36,197 nt of DNA from an uncultured Gammaproteobacteria bacterium (GCA_945787155.1 CALZHD010000038.1:1-36197), one strand, 5' to 3'. Shown: positions 17,132 through 26,545, numbered from the stretch's first letter. Made by a program: numbers and translations. Notes: a model not told the origin generated them from the letters alone.

Positions 17132-17374
17132 TCCAACTGCCCTGCCTGTGTAATATTAGTGTCAACCATTATGCCATTCCCGATAAAAATTTTCTGCCGG
17201 CAATTTTGCCATCAAAATCGATGCGTCAGAAAAAACAGGCGGAACACTCACTGCATCGAATATCCACACATGACACACGGAGAACAATGCACGCCATGCG
17301 TGGTAATATGGCCATCAGAAAGCGCTGACACATGATATCGACAACAAGCAGGACGATCACACAGAATCAAGCCC

Positions 17375-18946
17375 GTGGACACCCAGAATATAAAAGACAT
17401 TAAGGACCCCCTCGGCGCAATACCGCCGTGCCCCGTCGCACCCGATGCGCTGCATGGTATTCCGCGCCAACAGACCAATCCTAAACGCTGGCAAGGGGAA
17501 CAGTGGCAACCCTTTGCCGCAGCACTTCAACAGGCCGGTATTGAGCTACGCACTACCCAAAGCAACACCGGCACCTATGTCACCGATGCCGGCGGGCTCG
17601 CCTACGGCATGCCACACGGCGTGGTCATCGCCCGTAGTGCCACACAGATCGCAACGCTAATGCAGCTGGCACAGCATCACCACGTGCCAGTCACCACCCG
17701 TGGTGGTGGTTTGACCACCGAGGGTGAATCGGTTGCCTTTGGCGGGATATTACTCGATATGACCGGCATGAGTCACGTCCGTCACATCGATAAAGAGGCA
17801 CTCACAGTACGCACCGAAGGCGGCATCTTCTGGCATCTGTTGGCCGAGGTGCTGCGCCGTGAAGGGCTCGACTACCTCTCGGCCCCGCTGAATCTGACCT
17901 CATCGGTGGGCGGTACGCTCGGTGTCGGTGGCATTGATGTCAATTCGTCAAAGCTCGGTTGTAGTGCCGATCAGGCCATTGCACTCCAAGTGGTCACCCC
18001 CACTGGCGAGATCGTCGAATGTTCAGATGAAGAGAATGCCGAGCTGTTTCAACGTGTGATCCTCGGTTACGGCCAGTTTGGCATCATCACCGAAGCGACG
18101 TTACGGATTCGTCGATACACGCCGCTGCGCATGCACTACTTCTATTACTCGTCATTACGAGATACGGTCGAAGACCTGATGCGCATCGACAAAGCTCAAC
18201 TGTGTGACTACAGCGGCATCCTGACGATGATGGACAAGGCGATCACGCTGCTCGTCGCCTTCGACAGTGATGAGCGCGAGGAGGAATTCCTCAAGCAGCA
18301 CCGAAAAACACTACGTGGCTATGGTGAACTGCCTTTTGCACTGCGCACCGCCGCCTATTATGCGCTACGGCCATGGCGCTTCAAAGAGGCGTTCTACCTC
18401 TACCGACGAAAGCGCGAACTCTTCCCTGACCTGCAACCCGCTCATCACATGCAGGGCGGACAGATGCTAGACCGCACCGTGGTCTTTTCGCGCGCCGTGT
18501 GGAAACACTGGGGCGGGCGTCAGATGGTGATCCCCGACCTCGCCAGCAGTGTCGATAAATTTGTCGAATCAGTTGAACGAGGCAACGCGGTGTGCAAAAA
18601 ATATTTCCCACATTACACGCTTTATTGTGTGGGGATAAAATTACAGGAAGAACACAAACCTCATTATGAGCTCTCATGTATCCCACCCGATGCCACCGGC
18701 TGGGCCTACGGGTGTGAGTTTGAACCGATGCTCGATAATGGCACCTATAGCCGTGACCAACTGCAATCTTTTAAAAATGACATCTATGACATCGGCGTCG
18801 ATCTTGGCACCAGCTACTATCGCTTTGGTGGCATGATGAAGGGCTATATCCGTCGTGCGCTCGGTGATGAAATAGTCGACAAACATCTCGCCATGAAGCG
18901 CCAGGTCGACCCCGCGATGATCCTCAACCGCAACGTGATTTTTTAG
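17375..18946 (+). CDS. GlcD-like FAD-linked oxidase (FAD_binding_4)
   Basis: 523 residues. The PCMH-type FAD domain lies at about residues 70-250: VVIARSATQIATLMQLAQ, VTTRGGGLTTEG for the pyrophosphate, LDMTGM, the SAPLNLTSSVGGTLGVGGI loop and GYGQFGIITEATLRI. The substrate domain ends in QVDPAMILNRNVIF, typical of the D-lactate/glycolate dehydrogenase-like branch. It should oxidise a hydroxy acid or alcohol and pass electrons on; the substrate is unknown. GTG 17375 is the only plausible early start in the frame after a stop at 17333, and no good ribosome binding site precedes it. It is immediately followed by the Fe-S gene, whose ATG abuts this stop, so the pair is translationally linked. 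Confidence 0.83.
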   Translation: MDTQNIKDIKDPLGAIPPCPVAPDALHGIPRQQTNPKRWQGEQWQPFAAALQQAGIELRTTQSNTGTYVTDAGGLAYGMPHGVVIARSATQIATLMQLAQHHHVPVTTRGGGLTTEGESVAFGGILLDMTGMSHVRHIDKEALTVRTEGGIFWHLLAEVLRREGLDYLSAPLNLTSSVGGTLGVGGIDVNSSKLGCSADQAIALQVVTPTGEIVECSDEENAELFQRVILGYGQFGIITEATLRIRRYTPLRMHYFYYSSLRDTVEDLMRIDKAQLCDYSGILTMMDKAITLLVAFDSDEREEEFLKQHRKTLRGYGELPFALRTAAYYALRPWRFKEAFYLYRRKRELFPDLQPAHHMQGGQMLDRTVVFSRAVWKHWGGRQMVIPDLASSVDKFVESVERGNAVCKKYFPHYTLYCVGIKLQEEHKPHYELSCIPPDATGWAYGCEFEPMLDNGTYSRDQLQSFKNDIYDIGVDLGTSYYRFGGMMKGYIRRALGDEIVDKHLAMKRQVDPAMILNRNVIF

Positions 18947-19897
18947 ATGACGCATTCAAACTGCCACGGCTGTAGCCTCTGCCTACTCTCCTGCCCAATG
19001 TGGCAACAGCGGCGCGACGTACAGTTCAGCCCGCAGGGGATTTTCAAGGCGCTGCAACACAATGCAACGCATGACGAGATCGCCCCGGCACTCTTCAGCT
19101 GCCTGCTGTGTGGTGCCTGCGATCTCCTCTGCCCAGAGAATATTGACATCACCGGCATGATCACCACACATAGAAAAGAGGCCTTTTTGCAGGGGTCCAA
19201 CGCCGCGCTCAAAGAAAAAATCGAATCACAGTTAGTGCCACCAACGTCTGAAATTAAACGAGAAGAGAACACCATGGTGCTCGCCGGTGAAGCGCTGCGC
19301 GCAACACCCGCCACTCTCAAGAGAATACTGACACTGCTCTCCGGCGAGACAAACGCAACACTTGCCATTGATGATGGTGATGATATCGCACTCGCACTTG
19401 AGGCTGGCGTCGAGGTCTCTGACCATCGGCTGCATGCCTTTCTGGAACCACTACAAGGGGCAAAACGGCTCTACATCAGCAATGGTCATCTGCTGAAACA
19501 GCTGCGCCACTGGCTGCCAGCGACCGAACTTTTTGCCATCGGCCACAGCCTAAGTCAACTGGATACACTCACCCGTAAACTCAAGAAAAGTGACCTCTAC
19601 CTGATTGAAACCCGCGCCTACCATCTCGATCACCAACAGAAGGTCACGCACTACGACCAGCTGCGTCACCAACAGGGCTGCCATATCAATCTTGACCTGC
19701 AACGCAACGCTATCCCTACCGCAGGAGGCGGCCTCAATGCGTTGCAGCCGCAACTCGACTGCGCTGAACAAGGACGCTGGCTGCTGAGTGGACGCAATGT
19801 GCAGCGCATCATTGTCGAGTGCGCGGAAGATGGCCGAGCGATGTCTCAGCTCAGCGCGCTACCAGTGCTTCACATCGCCGACTTAATGGAGCGCTGA
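18947..19897 (+). CDS. Two-[4Fe-4S] ferredoxin-type protein, possible electron acceptor of the FAD oxidase
   Basis: 316 residues. Two ferredoxin motifs, CxxCxxCxxxCP, at Cys6/9/12/16 (CHGCSLCLLSCP) and Cys52/55/58/62 (CLLCGACDLLCP), match the N-terminal half of GlpC, LldE/GlcF and HdrC-type proteins. The remaining 250 residues lack the CCG cysteine domains of those families and resemble none I know; they include LKRILTLLSGE and GAKRLYISNGHLLKQLRHW. It probably takes electrons from the flavoprotein upstream. The ATG starts in the base after the oxidase stop codon and the gene ends four bases before the next start, so three genes form one unit. No membrane segment is seen. Confidence 0.8.
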   Translation: MTHSNCHGCSLCLLSCPMWQQRRDVQFSPQGIFKALQHNATHDEIAPALFSCLLCGACDLLCPENIDITGMITTHRKEAFLQGSNAALKEKIESQLVPPTSEIKREENTMVLAGEALRATPATLKRILTLLSGETNATLAIDDGDDIALALEAGVEVSDHRLHAFLEPLQGAKRLYISNGHLLKQLRHWLPATELFAIGHSLSQLDTLTRKLKKSDLYLIETRAYHLDHQQKVTHYDQLRHQQGCHINLDLQRNAIPTAGGGLNALQPQLDCAEQGRWLLSGRNVQRIIVECAEDGRAMSQLSALPVLHIADLMER

Positions 19898-19901
19898 AGC
19901 A

Positions 19902-21128
19902 ATGTCCAATGAAATTCGCAGCGTCGATGTCATCATCGTGGGAGCCAGCCTGGCCGCCGCCGCTGCCGCCAAACGATTGCACGATGCCGGTCTGGAAACG
20001 CTGATCATCGAAAAACGTGAACTGCCTCGCCACAAGATCTGCAGTGGCATTTTGTCGCCACGTGGCCACCGTTTCCTGCTGGAGAATTTTGGCCCGATCC
20101 CACCACAGGCACTGCACGATCCGACCTCATGTCGCGGTGTCACCTTCCACTTTCCATCGATGGTCTCGATGTCGATGGATTTTTTCGGCGGCACCACACC
20201 TCACCTGCATCGTAAATATTCCGACTACTGGGCCATTCAGGCAAGTGGTGCCGAGGTACATGATCAGACCTCGTTTATTGGCATGAAACAACAGGGAGAT
20301 GACCAAATCGTGACCACCCGCAAGAAGGGCGGCGACGAGGTTCGTTTCAAGAGCCGTTATGTCATCGGTGCTGACGGTCCCAGCTCGCCAGTGCTGCGCG
20401 CCATCTATCCCGATTATCCACAACAGATCCCGTGGTTTTTTGTCGGGCAGAAATTTCACGAGATCATCGACTGCCCACTGGATGAGGAATATTTCCACTT
20501 CTGGTTCCACCCACAACTGGGCCACTACACCTGGAGTCATGCCCGTGACGGTAGACAGATCGTCGGTGTAGGCTTCAAGCGCGGCGATAATTTCCACGAT
20601 CGCCACCAGCATGTCGCCAACTACCTACAGGATAAACATGGCGTCAGGCTCAAATCCGCCGATGTCGACCATGAAGGCTGCGCCGAAAATTTTGGCCCCT
20701 CGCTGATCAACCGCTACGTCTTTGGCAAAGACAATGTGCTGATCACCGGTCAGGCATCCGGCTTTCTTAATATGATTGGCGAAGGAATGAGTTGTGCACT
20801 GCACTCCGGTGCCATCGCTGGCGAAGCCATTATCGAGGCAACGATTCACAATCGCGACCTGCAACCGCTCTATCGCGAGATGATTTCAACCGAAGTCAGA
20901 CGCACTAGCGATCAGTGGAACCCTCTGAAGATCGCCTTTGCTCGCCCCCATGAGGCCGATTTTCCGGCAGCACTGATGGCACTTCCAATCAAGGATCGCA
21001 TCAAGGTACTGCGTGATATGTGGCGTTTTGTCTGTCTCTACAAAGAGTTCAAATGGGGGCGGGAGATCATGCGTGAGAGCCTGGCACGGATCAAACATGG
21101 GCGCTATCCTGGCATTCGCTGGCAGTAA
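19902..21128 (+). CDS. Geranylgeranyl-reductase-family FAD flavoprotein
   Basis: 408 residues. An N-terminal Rossmann dinucleotide-binding motif VDVIIVGASLAAAAAAKRL, ETLIIEKRELPRHKICSGIL, YVIGADGPSSPVLRAI and DNVLITGQASGFLNMIGEGM (second FAD-binding motif) identify the GGR/FixC-like branch of p-hydroxybenzoate-hydroxylase-fold flavoproteins. Geranylgeranyl reductases saturate isoprenoid chains; FixC-like members take part in electron transfer. The glycine motif is GASLAA rather than GxGxxG, which occurs in this family. It is the last gene of the FAD oxidase / Fe-S / flavoprotein cluster and is convergent with the GGDEF-EAL gene, separated by only a few bases. The substrate is not deducible from sequence. 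Confidence 0.82.
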   Translation: MSNEIRSVDVIIVGASLAAAAAAKRLHDAGLETLIIEKRELPRHKICSGILSPRGHRFLLENFGPIPPQALHDPTSCRGVTFHFPSMVSMSMDFFGGTTPHLHRKYSDYWAIQASGAEVHDQTSFIGMKQQGDDQIVTTRKKGGDEVRFKSRYVIGADGPSSPVLRAIYPDYPQQIPWFFVGQKFHEIIDCPLDEEYFHFWFHPQLGHYTWSHARDGRQIVGVGFKRGDNFHDRHQHVANYLQDKHGVRLKSADVDHEGCAENFGPSLINRYVFGKDNVLITGQASGFLNMIGEGMSCALHSGAIAGEAIIEATIHNRDLQPLYREMISTEVRRTSDQWNPLKIAFARPHEADFPAALMALPIKDRIKVLRDMWRFVCLYKEFKWGREIMRESLARIKHGRYPGIRWQ

Positions 21129-21133
21129 TTCCG

Positions 21134-23227
21134 TCAATTCAACACAGGTTGATATGAGTTACAAAATCCCACAATCTTCTGCGCTGGAATCGGTCGTGAA
21201 AAGTAGTACCCCTGATAGTTATAACATCCATTTTCCAATAAAAACTTCATTTCTTCCAAAGTCTCAACACCTTCGGCGATCAGCTCTAATCCCAGATTAT
21301 GGGCCATGCCAATGATGGTTTTAACAATGTGGGCGTCATTCACATTCGTCATAATGTCGCTGACAAAAGACTTATCGATCTTGAGTCTATCGAGCGGTAG
21401 CTGCTTCAAATAAGCCATCGAAGAATAACCGGTACCAAAATCATCAATTGAGAACAGCACTCCAACTTCTTTTAGTGCCTCTATCTTACTGACCGTTTCA
21501 GCAGTCTGATCGAGCAGTATGTTTTCAGTCAACTCCAGTTCAAGCACGTCACCGCTCATCTGCAATTCATTCAATAACCCTTTCACATACTCAACAAAAG
21601 TGTCTTGATGAAACTGCTTTGGACTCACATTGATCGCCAGTGCCCCCAGATTCAATCCTTCAGCCTGCCACCGTTTAAACTGTTCAAGGCCATTTCTCAA
21701 TACCCAATCACCCATTGGAATAATGAGTGAGCTCTCTTCTGCAATATCTATAAACCCATCCGGGAAGACCATCCCTCTCTCAGGGTGGTTCCAACGTATC
21801 AACGCTTCAACCCCAGTCACCCCTTCTGTCGCGCTAATTTGCGGCTGATAATGAAGCTCCAGCTCGTCACCGGAGATCGCTCTTCTCAACTCAGTCTGAG
21901 TACGAAGACGTTGTTCCACCTCTTGCTGCATGCTCAGCATAAAGAAACGTACGGTATTACGGCCCGCATCCTTTGCTCGATACATTGCAGTATCTGCATG
22001 CTTCATCACATCATCCGCCGTCTGATTCTCCTGCGGAAACAGACTCACGCCAATGCTCGGCGTTAAGTGATGAAACTGTCCGTCCAACTCATATGGGCGC
22101 AGTATAATATTTTTTAGCTTTTCAGCAATGTTTTGCGCCCGCTCGGCAGCCACTCTCTCATCCTCACCAAGATTGACCAACATGACCACAAACTCATCAC
22201 CGCCAAGCCGTGCAACCTCATCCTCGACACGAGTATTAACGGTCAGTCGATCGCCGATTAATTTTAAAATTTCATCACCAACCTGATGACCCAGCGAGTC
22301 ATTAATCGCTTTGAAATGGTCACAATCAAAAAAGAGCAGTGCCCCATGGTTCTGTTGACGCCGAGCAAGCGCAAATGTTTTGCGCAGTTGATCAACAAAG
22401 TAATTGCGATTAGTGAGGCCTGTCAGGCCATCATGGTGCGCCAGATATTTGAGATTCTCTTCTGCTAGTTTCCGCTGAGAAATATCCGTACTCAGGCCGA
22501 TCAAACCACTGACTACGCCATCACTATTCGACATTCTTATCTTGATAATTTCGAGATCATGCGACTTTCCATCGGCAAACATCAACTTCTCATACGAGCG
22601 GTGCGGTTCATCTTTTTCCAGGGCCTTCGTATCCGAAGCCATGCTGTTTATCATAGAAGCCTCATCTCCAGGATAAATTTCAGCGTAATGGTTTACTGAG
22701 AGAATTTTTTCTTCGGGCAGATTAAGCGCATGACAAAAAGCCTTATTAACGAATATGAGTTTACCCTTCTGATCCTGCAACCAGATGCCCATTGGCGCAT
22801 TATCAAGGATCAATCTCAGAGTATGCTGTTTTTCCAGCAAACCGAGCTCTGAAGTCTTTTTTGTCGTAATATCCTGACACATCCCAACCACATATTGTGG
22901 ATCACCCGCTGCGTTGTGACACAATTCGGCATGCTGCTCAATCCATATTGTATCACCGCTTCCGTTCAAAATTCGATATTCCAGTGAGCCAACCGAGCCC
23001 TTTTCTAACAGTTGGCTCATCGCACTTTCAAACTTCGCCCTGTCATCCGGGCAAATGCTGTTAATATAAAACTCACGCTCCATACTAAAGCTACCTGGCT
23101 CATAACCAAGCAGTTCAAAAACCGCATCACTCCACTCGATCACATCGCTCTCAACCGTCCAGACCCATGATGCTGTTCTGGAGATACGTTGCGACTGAAG
23201 CAATAATGCAACATTTTTCATCGACAT
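21134..23227 (-). CDS. Cytoplasmic PAS-PAS-GGDEF-EAL cyclic-di-GMP enzyme
   Basis: About 697 residues without transmembrane helices. Two PAS domains come first: about residues 15-125 (ASWVWTVESDVIEW ... VGMCQDIT) and 135-255 (ILDNAPMGIWLQDQKGKLIF ... GLSTDISQRK). The cyclase domain has LGGDEF at about 341-346 with an RVED product-inhibition site five residues before it. The phosphodiesterase domain has EALIRW near 474-479, ELTENILL and DDFGTGYSSMAYLKQLPLD with IAEGVET near the end. Both catalytic sites look intact. ATG 23227 is taken as start, but GTG 23230 and ATG 23221 are also possible; a GGTG lies close by. A putative small membrane peptide ends directly upstream. Confidence 0.93.
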   Translation of the reverse strand: MSMKNVALLLQSQRISRTASWVWTVESDVIEWSDAVFELLGYEPGSFSMEREFYINSICPDDRAKFESAMSQLLEKGSVGSLEYRILNGSGDTIWIEQHAELCHNAAGDPQYVVGMCQDITTKKTSELGLLEKQHTLRLILDNAPMGIWLQDQKGKLIFVNKAFCHALNLPEEKILSVNHYAEIYPGDEASMINSMASDTKALEKDEPHRSYEKLMFADGKSHDLEIIKIRMSNSDGVVSGLIGLSTDISQRKLAEENLKYLAHHDGLTGLTNRNYFVDQLRKTFALARRQQNHGALLFFDCDHFKAINDSLGHQVGDEILKLIGDRLTVNTRVEDEVARLGGDEFVVMLVNLGEDERVAAERAQNIAEKLKNIILRPYELDGQFHHLTPSIGVSLFPQENQTADDVMKHADTAMYRAKDAGRNTVRFFMLSMQQEVEQRLRTQTELRRAISGDELELHYQPQISATEGVTGVEALIRWNHPERGMVFPDGFIDIAEESSLIIPMGDWVLRNGLEQFKRWQAEGLNLGALAINVSPKQFHQDTFVEYVKGLLNELQMSGDVLELELTENILLDQTAETVSKIEALKEVGVLFSIDDFGTGYSSMAYLKQLPLDRLKIDKSFVSDIMTNVNDAHIVKTIIGMAHNLGLELIAEGVETLEEMKFLLENGCYNYQGYYFSRPIPAQKIVGFCNSYQPVLN

Positions 23228-23230
23228 CAC

Positions 23231-23335
23231 CTATCGCTGTTCAGCATTGAGTACGCTGAGGCCAGGCGTGCGCATTCCTAACAGCAAAAATGTCATAATG
23301 ACAACACTGACACCCGCGATAACCACGGCTAACAT
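23231..23335 (-). CDS. Putative 34-residue single-pass membrane peptide
   Basis: An ATG-started frame at 23335 encodes 34 residues: MLAVVIAGVSVVIMTFLLLG forms a hydrophobic helix, followed by a short basic/polar tail ending in NAEQR. Its TAG stop sits immediately before the GTG/ATG start zone of the GGDEF-EAL gene, as expected of a translationally linked pair. There is only a weak ribosome binding site, so it may be chance. No family was recognised. Confidence 0.35.
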   Translation of the reverse strand: MLAVVIAGVSVVIMTFLLLGMRTPGLSVLNAEQR

Positions 23336-23697
23336 GGTGCCAGCCCACTATTGATAGAATATGAATCCAGAAATACCACGATCGAATTAGCCAGAATCCT
23401 TTCTCCCTTACTGCAGATAAATCACATGAAAACAATGTTATTCGGTGCGTTCGTGCATTGAATAACATTCTAAATTGATATCGTTACTCACAAAAAAATC
23501 TGTAGTTCAAATCACACTTATCTTCTCTAATGCGCGCATAAACAGCCCTGTTAGCCATAAAATCGGCCATACAGCCCAATTCCCTTACAATCCACAAAGA
23601 AAAATGAACAGGCCACAGCAGTTCCAACCACCCCACTATTTTGTTAGCATTCCAGTCAATTTTGCAGCCAAGCCCAATCATACAAAGTGAGGATTAA
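23336..23697. other. 362-base gap without a confident gene
   Basis: Low-complexity A/T-rich and short open frames on both strands with no recognisable product. The cytochrome gene promoter probably lies near its right end, since AGTGAGG precedes that start, but no clear -35/-10 pair was found. Confidence 0.4.
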
Positions 23698-24039
23698 ATG
23701 AGACGTCTGTACATGCTGACCGCAGCCACCGCCATTGCAGCCACCACCGGTTGCTCAGTATCTAACGATTTCACCCCTGTTGCCGGTAATACCGGAGAAG
23801 AGATCTTCAGCAACGCCTGTATCGATTGCCATGCACCTCAAGATGGCTATATCTTCGACATTTCGTCAGAAAAGGCCAATGTCGAGACCCTCTCAACCAT
23901 CATCAGCAAGGGTGAAATGCTAATGCCTGCATTTCCTAATATTCAGGGCGCTGAACTCACCGCAATCAGTGAATTTGTAATAGCAAAAAACAGACCTGAA
24001 GCAGCTGATGAGAGTGACACAACTGAGGCTAGCGAATAA
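23698..24039 (+). CDS. Class I c-type cytochrome lipoprotein
   Basis: 113 residues. The N-terminus ends in a lipobox-like AATTGC with the cysteine at residue 19, so the mature protein should be lipid-anchored in the periplasm. One heme site, CIDCH, is at about residues 41-45, and KGEMLMPAFPNI near 71-82 offers the methionine axial ligand. The tail is acidic. Length and pattern fit a small monoheme class I cytochrome c that shuttles electrons. It stands alone upstream of the tyrosine operon with a hairpin downstream, and its electron partner is not visible here. Confidence 0.88.
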   Translation: MRRLYMLTAATAIAATTGCSVSNDFTPVAGNTGEEIFSNACIDCHAPQDGYIFDISSEKANVETLSTIISKGEMLMPAFPNIQGAELTAISEFVIAKNRPEAADESDTTEASE

Positions 24040-24072
24040 TTCAGTTGAATGGCTTCAACCTCGGCACTATCC

Positions 24073-24093
24073 CGGGCATCCTCACGGTGCCCG
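24073..24093 (+). terminator. Possible terminator hairpin after the cytochrome gene
   Basis: CGGGCA and TGCCCG form a perfect 6-bp stem around a 9-base loop, followed by a pyrimidine-rich CTTTCTCTTCC. The U-run is imperfect, so it may be a weak terminator. Confidence 0.35.
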
Positions 24094-24364
24094 CGACCTT
24101 TCTCTTCCAGCGCTAAACGCGATTCTTTTCGACACTATTCACACAAAATCGCGCCGTCACACCGCCGGATATCGCATGCCGTGTTTCACCTCATCCCCGC
24201 TTAAAAACAGTAAAACCCTGAATTAACAAATAGTTAAAAATCAAATTCACATCAGATAGAACCTATGGCATTCTTAATACATTAACTGTCAGAAGGGAGG
24301 CAACTGGTCGATATTATTGATAGATTCAACAAACAATGCATAAATCCAACCTGAGTGAGGTGGC
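24094..24364 (+). other. Gap upstream of hppD without a gene; probable operon promoter
   Basis: Within the 325-base interval after the cytochrome gene, no gene is recognised. The right part is A/T rich and should contain the promoter of the hppD operon, with TTGATA near 24319 as one possible -35 element. A TyrR box (TGTAAA-N6-TTTACA) was looked for and not seen. Confidence 0.35.
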
Positions 24365-25420
24365 ATGATGCGTACCACAGAAAACCCGATGGGTACTGAT
24401 GGCTTTGAGTTTATCGAGTACACCGCTCCAGACACACGCGCACTTGAGGCGCTCTTCACCCAGATGGGATTTTCGCCCGTGGCACGACACCGCTCCAAAG
24501 ACGTGGTGCTCTATCGTCAGGGCATCATCAACTTTATCATTAATCACGAACCCAATAGCTTTGCACAAAGTTTTGCTGCGGTGCATGGACCATCATGCTG
24601 CGCCTTTGCCATCCGTGTTGAAGATGCCGCATTCGCCTATCAACGCGCGATTGAACTCGGCGCAGAACCGTTCGAGAGCAAAGTTGGCCCGATGGAACTC
24701 AATATCCCTGCGATCCGCGGCATCGGCCGTAGCGTGCTCTATCTGATTGACCGCTATGAAGATCGTTCCATTTACGATGTCGATTTTGTGCCCATCGAAG
24801 GGGCCGATCCCAACCCCAAAGGTGCAGGTCTGCTCGAGATTGACCACCTTACCCACAACGTTCACCACGGCCGCATGGACGAGTGGGCTCGCTTCTACGA
24901 GAAGCTGTTCAATTTCCGCGAAATCCGCTATTTCGACATCACCGGCAAGGCCACCGGGCTCAAGTCACGTGCCATGACCAGCCCCTGCGGCAAAATCCGT
25001 ATTCCAATCAATGAGCCATCAGACAATAAGTCACAAATTCAGGAATACCTGGACGCCTACCACGGCGAAGGGATTCAACACATCGCGCTCACCAGCGACA
25101 ATATCTATCAAAGTGTCGACCTGCTCAAGGCCAATGGCATCGAGCTACTCGACGCACCTGACACCTACTACGAGCTGCTCGATGAGCGCCTGCCCGGCCA
25201 CGGCGAAGACCTTGCAGCACTGAAAAAGCGCCGTATCCTGATCGATGGCGATCTTGAAAATAAAAAAGGGCTGCTATTACAGATATTCACCCAGACGGTG
25301 ATCGGCCCGATCTTTTTCGAGATCATCCAGCGCAAAGGTAACGACGGTTTTGGCGAAGGCAACTTCCGCGCCCTGTTTGAATCGATTGAACTTGATCAAA
25401 TCAAACGAGGAGTGATTTAA
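24365..25420 (+). CDS. hppD: 4-hydroxyphenylpyruvate dioxygenase
   Basis: 351 residues; Fe(II) enzyme that turns 4-hydroxyphenylpyruvate into homogentisate in tyrosine catabolism. The two-domain vicinal-oxygen-chelate fold is visible, with metal ligands His161 (EIDHLTHNV), His239 ([11 protein letters not shown]) and Glu319 (FFEIIQRKG), and the C-terminal [15 protein letters not shown] helix that closes the active site. Length is typical of bacterial HppD. ATG 24365 is directly followed by a second ATG; GAGG is upstream. First gene of a five-gene operon on the plus strand, and its product is used by the next gene. The adjacent hmgA ATG comes directly after the stop codon. Confidence 0.96.
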   Translation: MMRTTENPMGTDGFEFIEYTAPDTRALEALFTQMGFSPVARHRSKDVVLYRQGIINFIINHEPNSFAQSFAAVHGPSCCAFAIRVEDAAFAYQRAIELGAEPFESKVGPMELNIPAIRGIGRSVLYLIDRYEDRSIYDVDFVPIEGADPNPKGAGLLEIDHLTHNVHHGRMDEWARFYEKLFNFREIRYFDITGKATGLKSRAMTSPCGKIRIPINEPSDNKSQIQEYLDAYHGEGIQHIALTSDNIYQSVDLLKANGIELLDAPDTYYELLDERLPGHGEDLAALKKRRILIDGDLENKKGLLLQIFTQTVIGPIFFEIIQRKGNDGFGEGNFRALFESIELDQIKRGVI

Positions 25421-26545
25421 ATGCCGACATGGATCACATTGCCCCGCAGTGAGGGCACAACCTCGCGCCAGGCACACACCGACCTGCCCGCCGGCAGTTT
25501 CGAGCGTGAGCTTGGCAAGGAGGGGTTCTTCGGTCCGGCCACACAGATGTACCACCGTCATCCGCCCACCGGCTGGGTTGAATTTGAAGGGCCGCTGAGA
25601 CCTCGCGCCTTCGATAGTACAAAACTCGATGCGGCCACAGCGACGCCCTGGGATGCCTCCCAACTGCTCGGCAATGACCATGTCATGATCCGCTTCTGGC
25701 GTACCGATCAGAGCATGGACCATCTGGTGCGCAACGCCGACGGCGATGAACTACTCTTCATTCATCAAGGCGAGGCCGAACTGTTCTGCGACTATGGCCA
25801 CCTTTCAATCCGTGAAGGCGATTATGTAATGCTGCCACGCGGCACGATGTGGCGCATTGAAACCGCCGCGCCACTCAGCATGTTGCTGATCGAGGCGACC
25901 AATGACAGTTTCACACTGCCCGACAAGGGGATCGTCGGACAGCATGCGATCTTTGACCCGGCGGTACTCGACACCCCGCAGATCGATGATCAATTTCATG
26001 CACAACAAAGTAGCCAGGTGCGCTGGCGTGTCGCAGTCAAACGTCGCAACCAGTTTTCCGCCATCACCTATCCATTCAATCCGCTAGATGCTATCGGCTG
26101 GCACGGCACACTGATGCCACTGCGGGTTAACTGGCGTGATATTCGTCCGCTAATGAGCCACCGTTATCACTTACCGCCCTCGGCACACGCCACCTTTGTC
26201 AGCAGCCGCTTTGTGGTCTGCACCTTCTGCCCGCGCCCGATGGAAAGCGATCCCGGCGCACTCAAGGTGCCGTTCTTTCACAGCAACGACGACTACGACG
26301 AGGTGCTGTTTTATCACATGGGTGAATTCTTTTCGCGCGATAACATCCACCCCGGTATGATGAGCTTTCACCCCAGCGGTTTTCCTCACGGACCACACCC
26401 CAGGGCACTGGCGGCCGGGGTTAAAACCGAGCGTAAGGCAACCAATGAAGTCGCAGTGATGATCGACACTCGCGATGCGTTGCTGATAGCACCACAGGCC
26501 GAAGCGATCGAATGGAAGGATTATGTTAATTCATGGAAGGGATAA
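25421..26545 (+). CDS. hmgA: Homogentisate 1,2-dioxygenase (short form)
   Basis: 374 residues; opens the homogentisate ring to maleylacetoacetate. The double cupin is recognisable: DELLFIHQGEAELFCDYG and GDYVMLPRGTMWRIE in the N-terminal half and the metal site in the C-terminal half, PFFHSNDDYDEVLFYHMGEF with His287 and Glu294 and FHPSGFPHGPHP with His317 and His323. Classic HmgA is about 430-450 residues, so this is the shorter homogentisate-dioxygenase-like type. Function is supported by context: hppD in front and fahA behind, both with near-zero spacing. No frameshift is seen, so the short length is native. Confidence 0.88.
   Translation: MPTWITLPRSEGTTSRQAHTDLPAGSFERELGKEGFFGPATQMYHRHPPTGWVEFEGPLRPRAFDSTKLDAATATPWDASQLLGNDHVMIRFWRTDQSMDHLVRNADGDELLFIHQGEAELFCDYGHLSIREGDYVMLPRGTMWRIETAAPLSMLLIEATNDSFTLPDKGIVGQHAIFDPAVLDTPQIDDQFHAQQSSQVRWRVAVKRRNQFSAITYPFNPLDAIGWHGTLMPLRVNWRDIRPLMSHRYHLPPSAHATFVSSRFVVCTFCPRPMESDPGALKVPFFHSNDDYDEVLFYHMGEFFSRDNIHPGMMSFHPSGFPHGPHPRALAAGVKTERKATNEVAVMIDTRDALLIAPQAEAIEWKDYVNSWKG

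Noticed and set aside
20127-20612. Minus-strand frame of 161 codons opposite the GGR-like gene
   Set aside because: The sense gene shows FAD-binding motifs; the antisense frame does not resemble any family.
23291-23303. 13-base palindrome TGTCATAATGACA as an operator
   Set aside because: It lies within the candidate small peptide frame and shows no second copy or regulator nearby.
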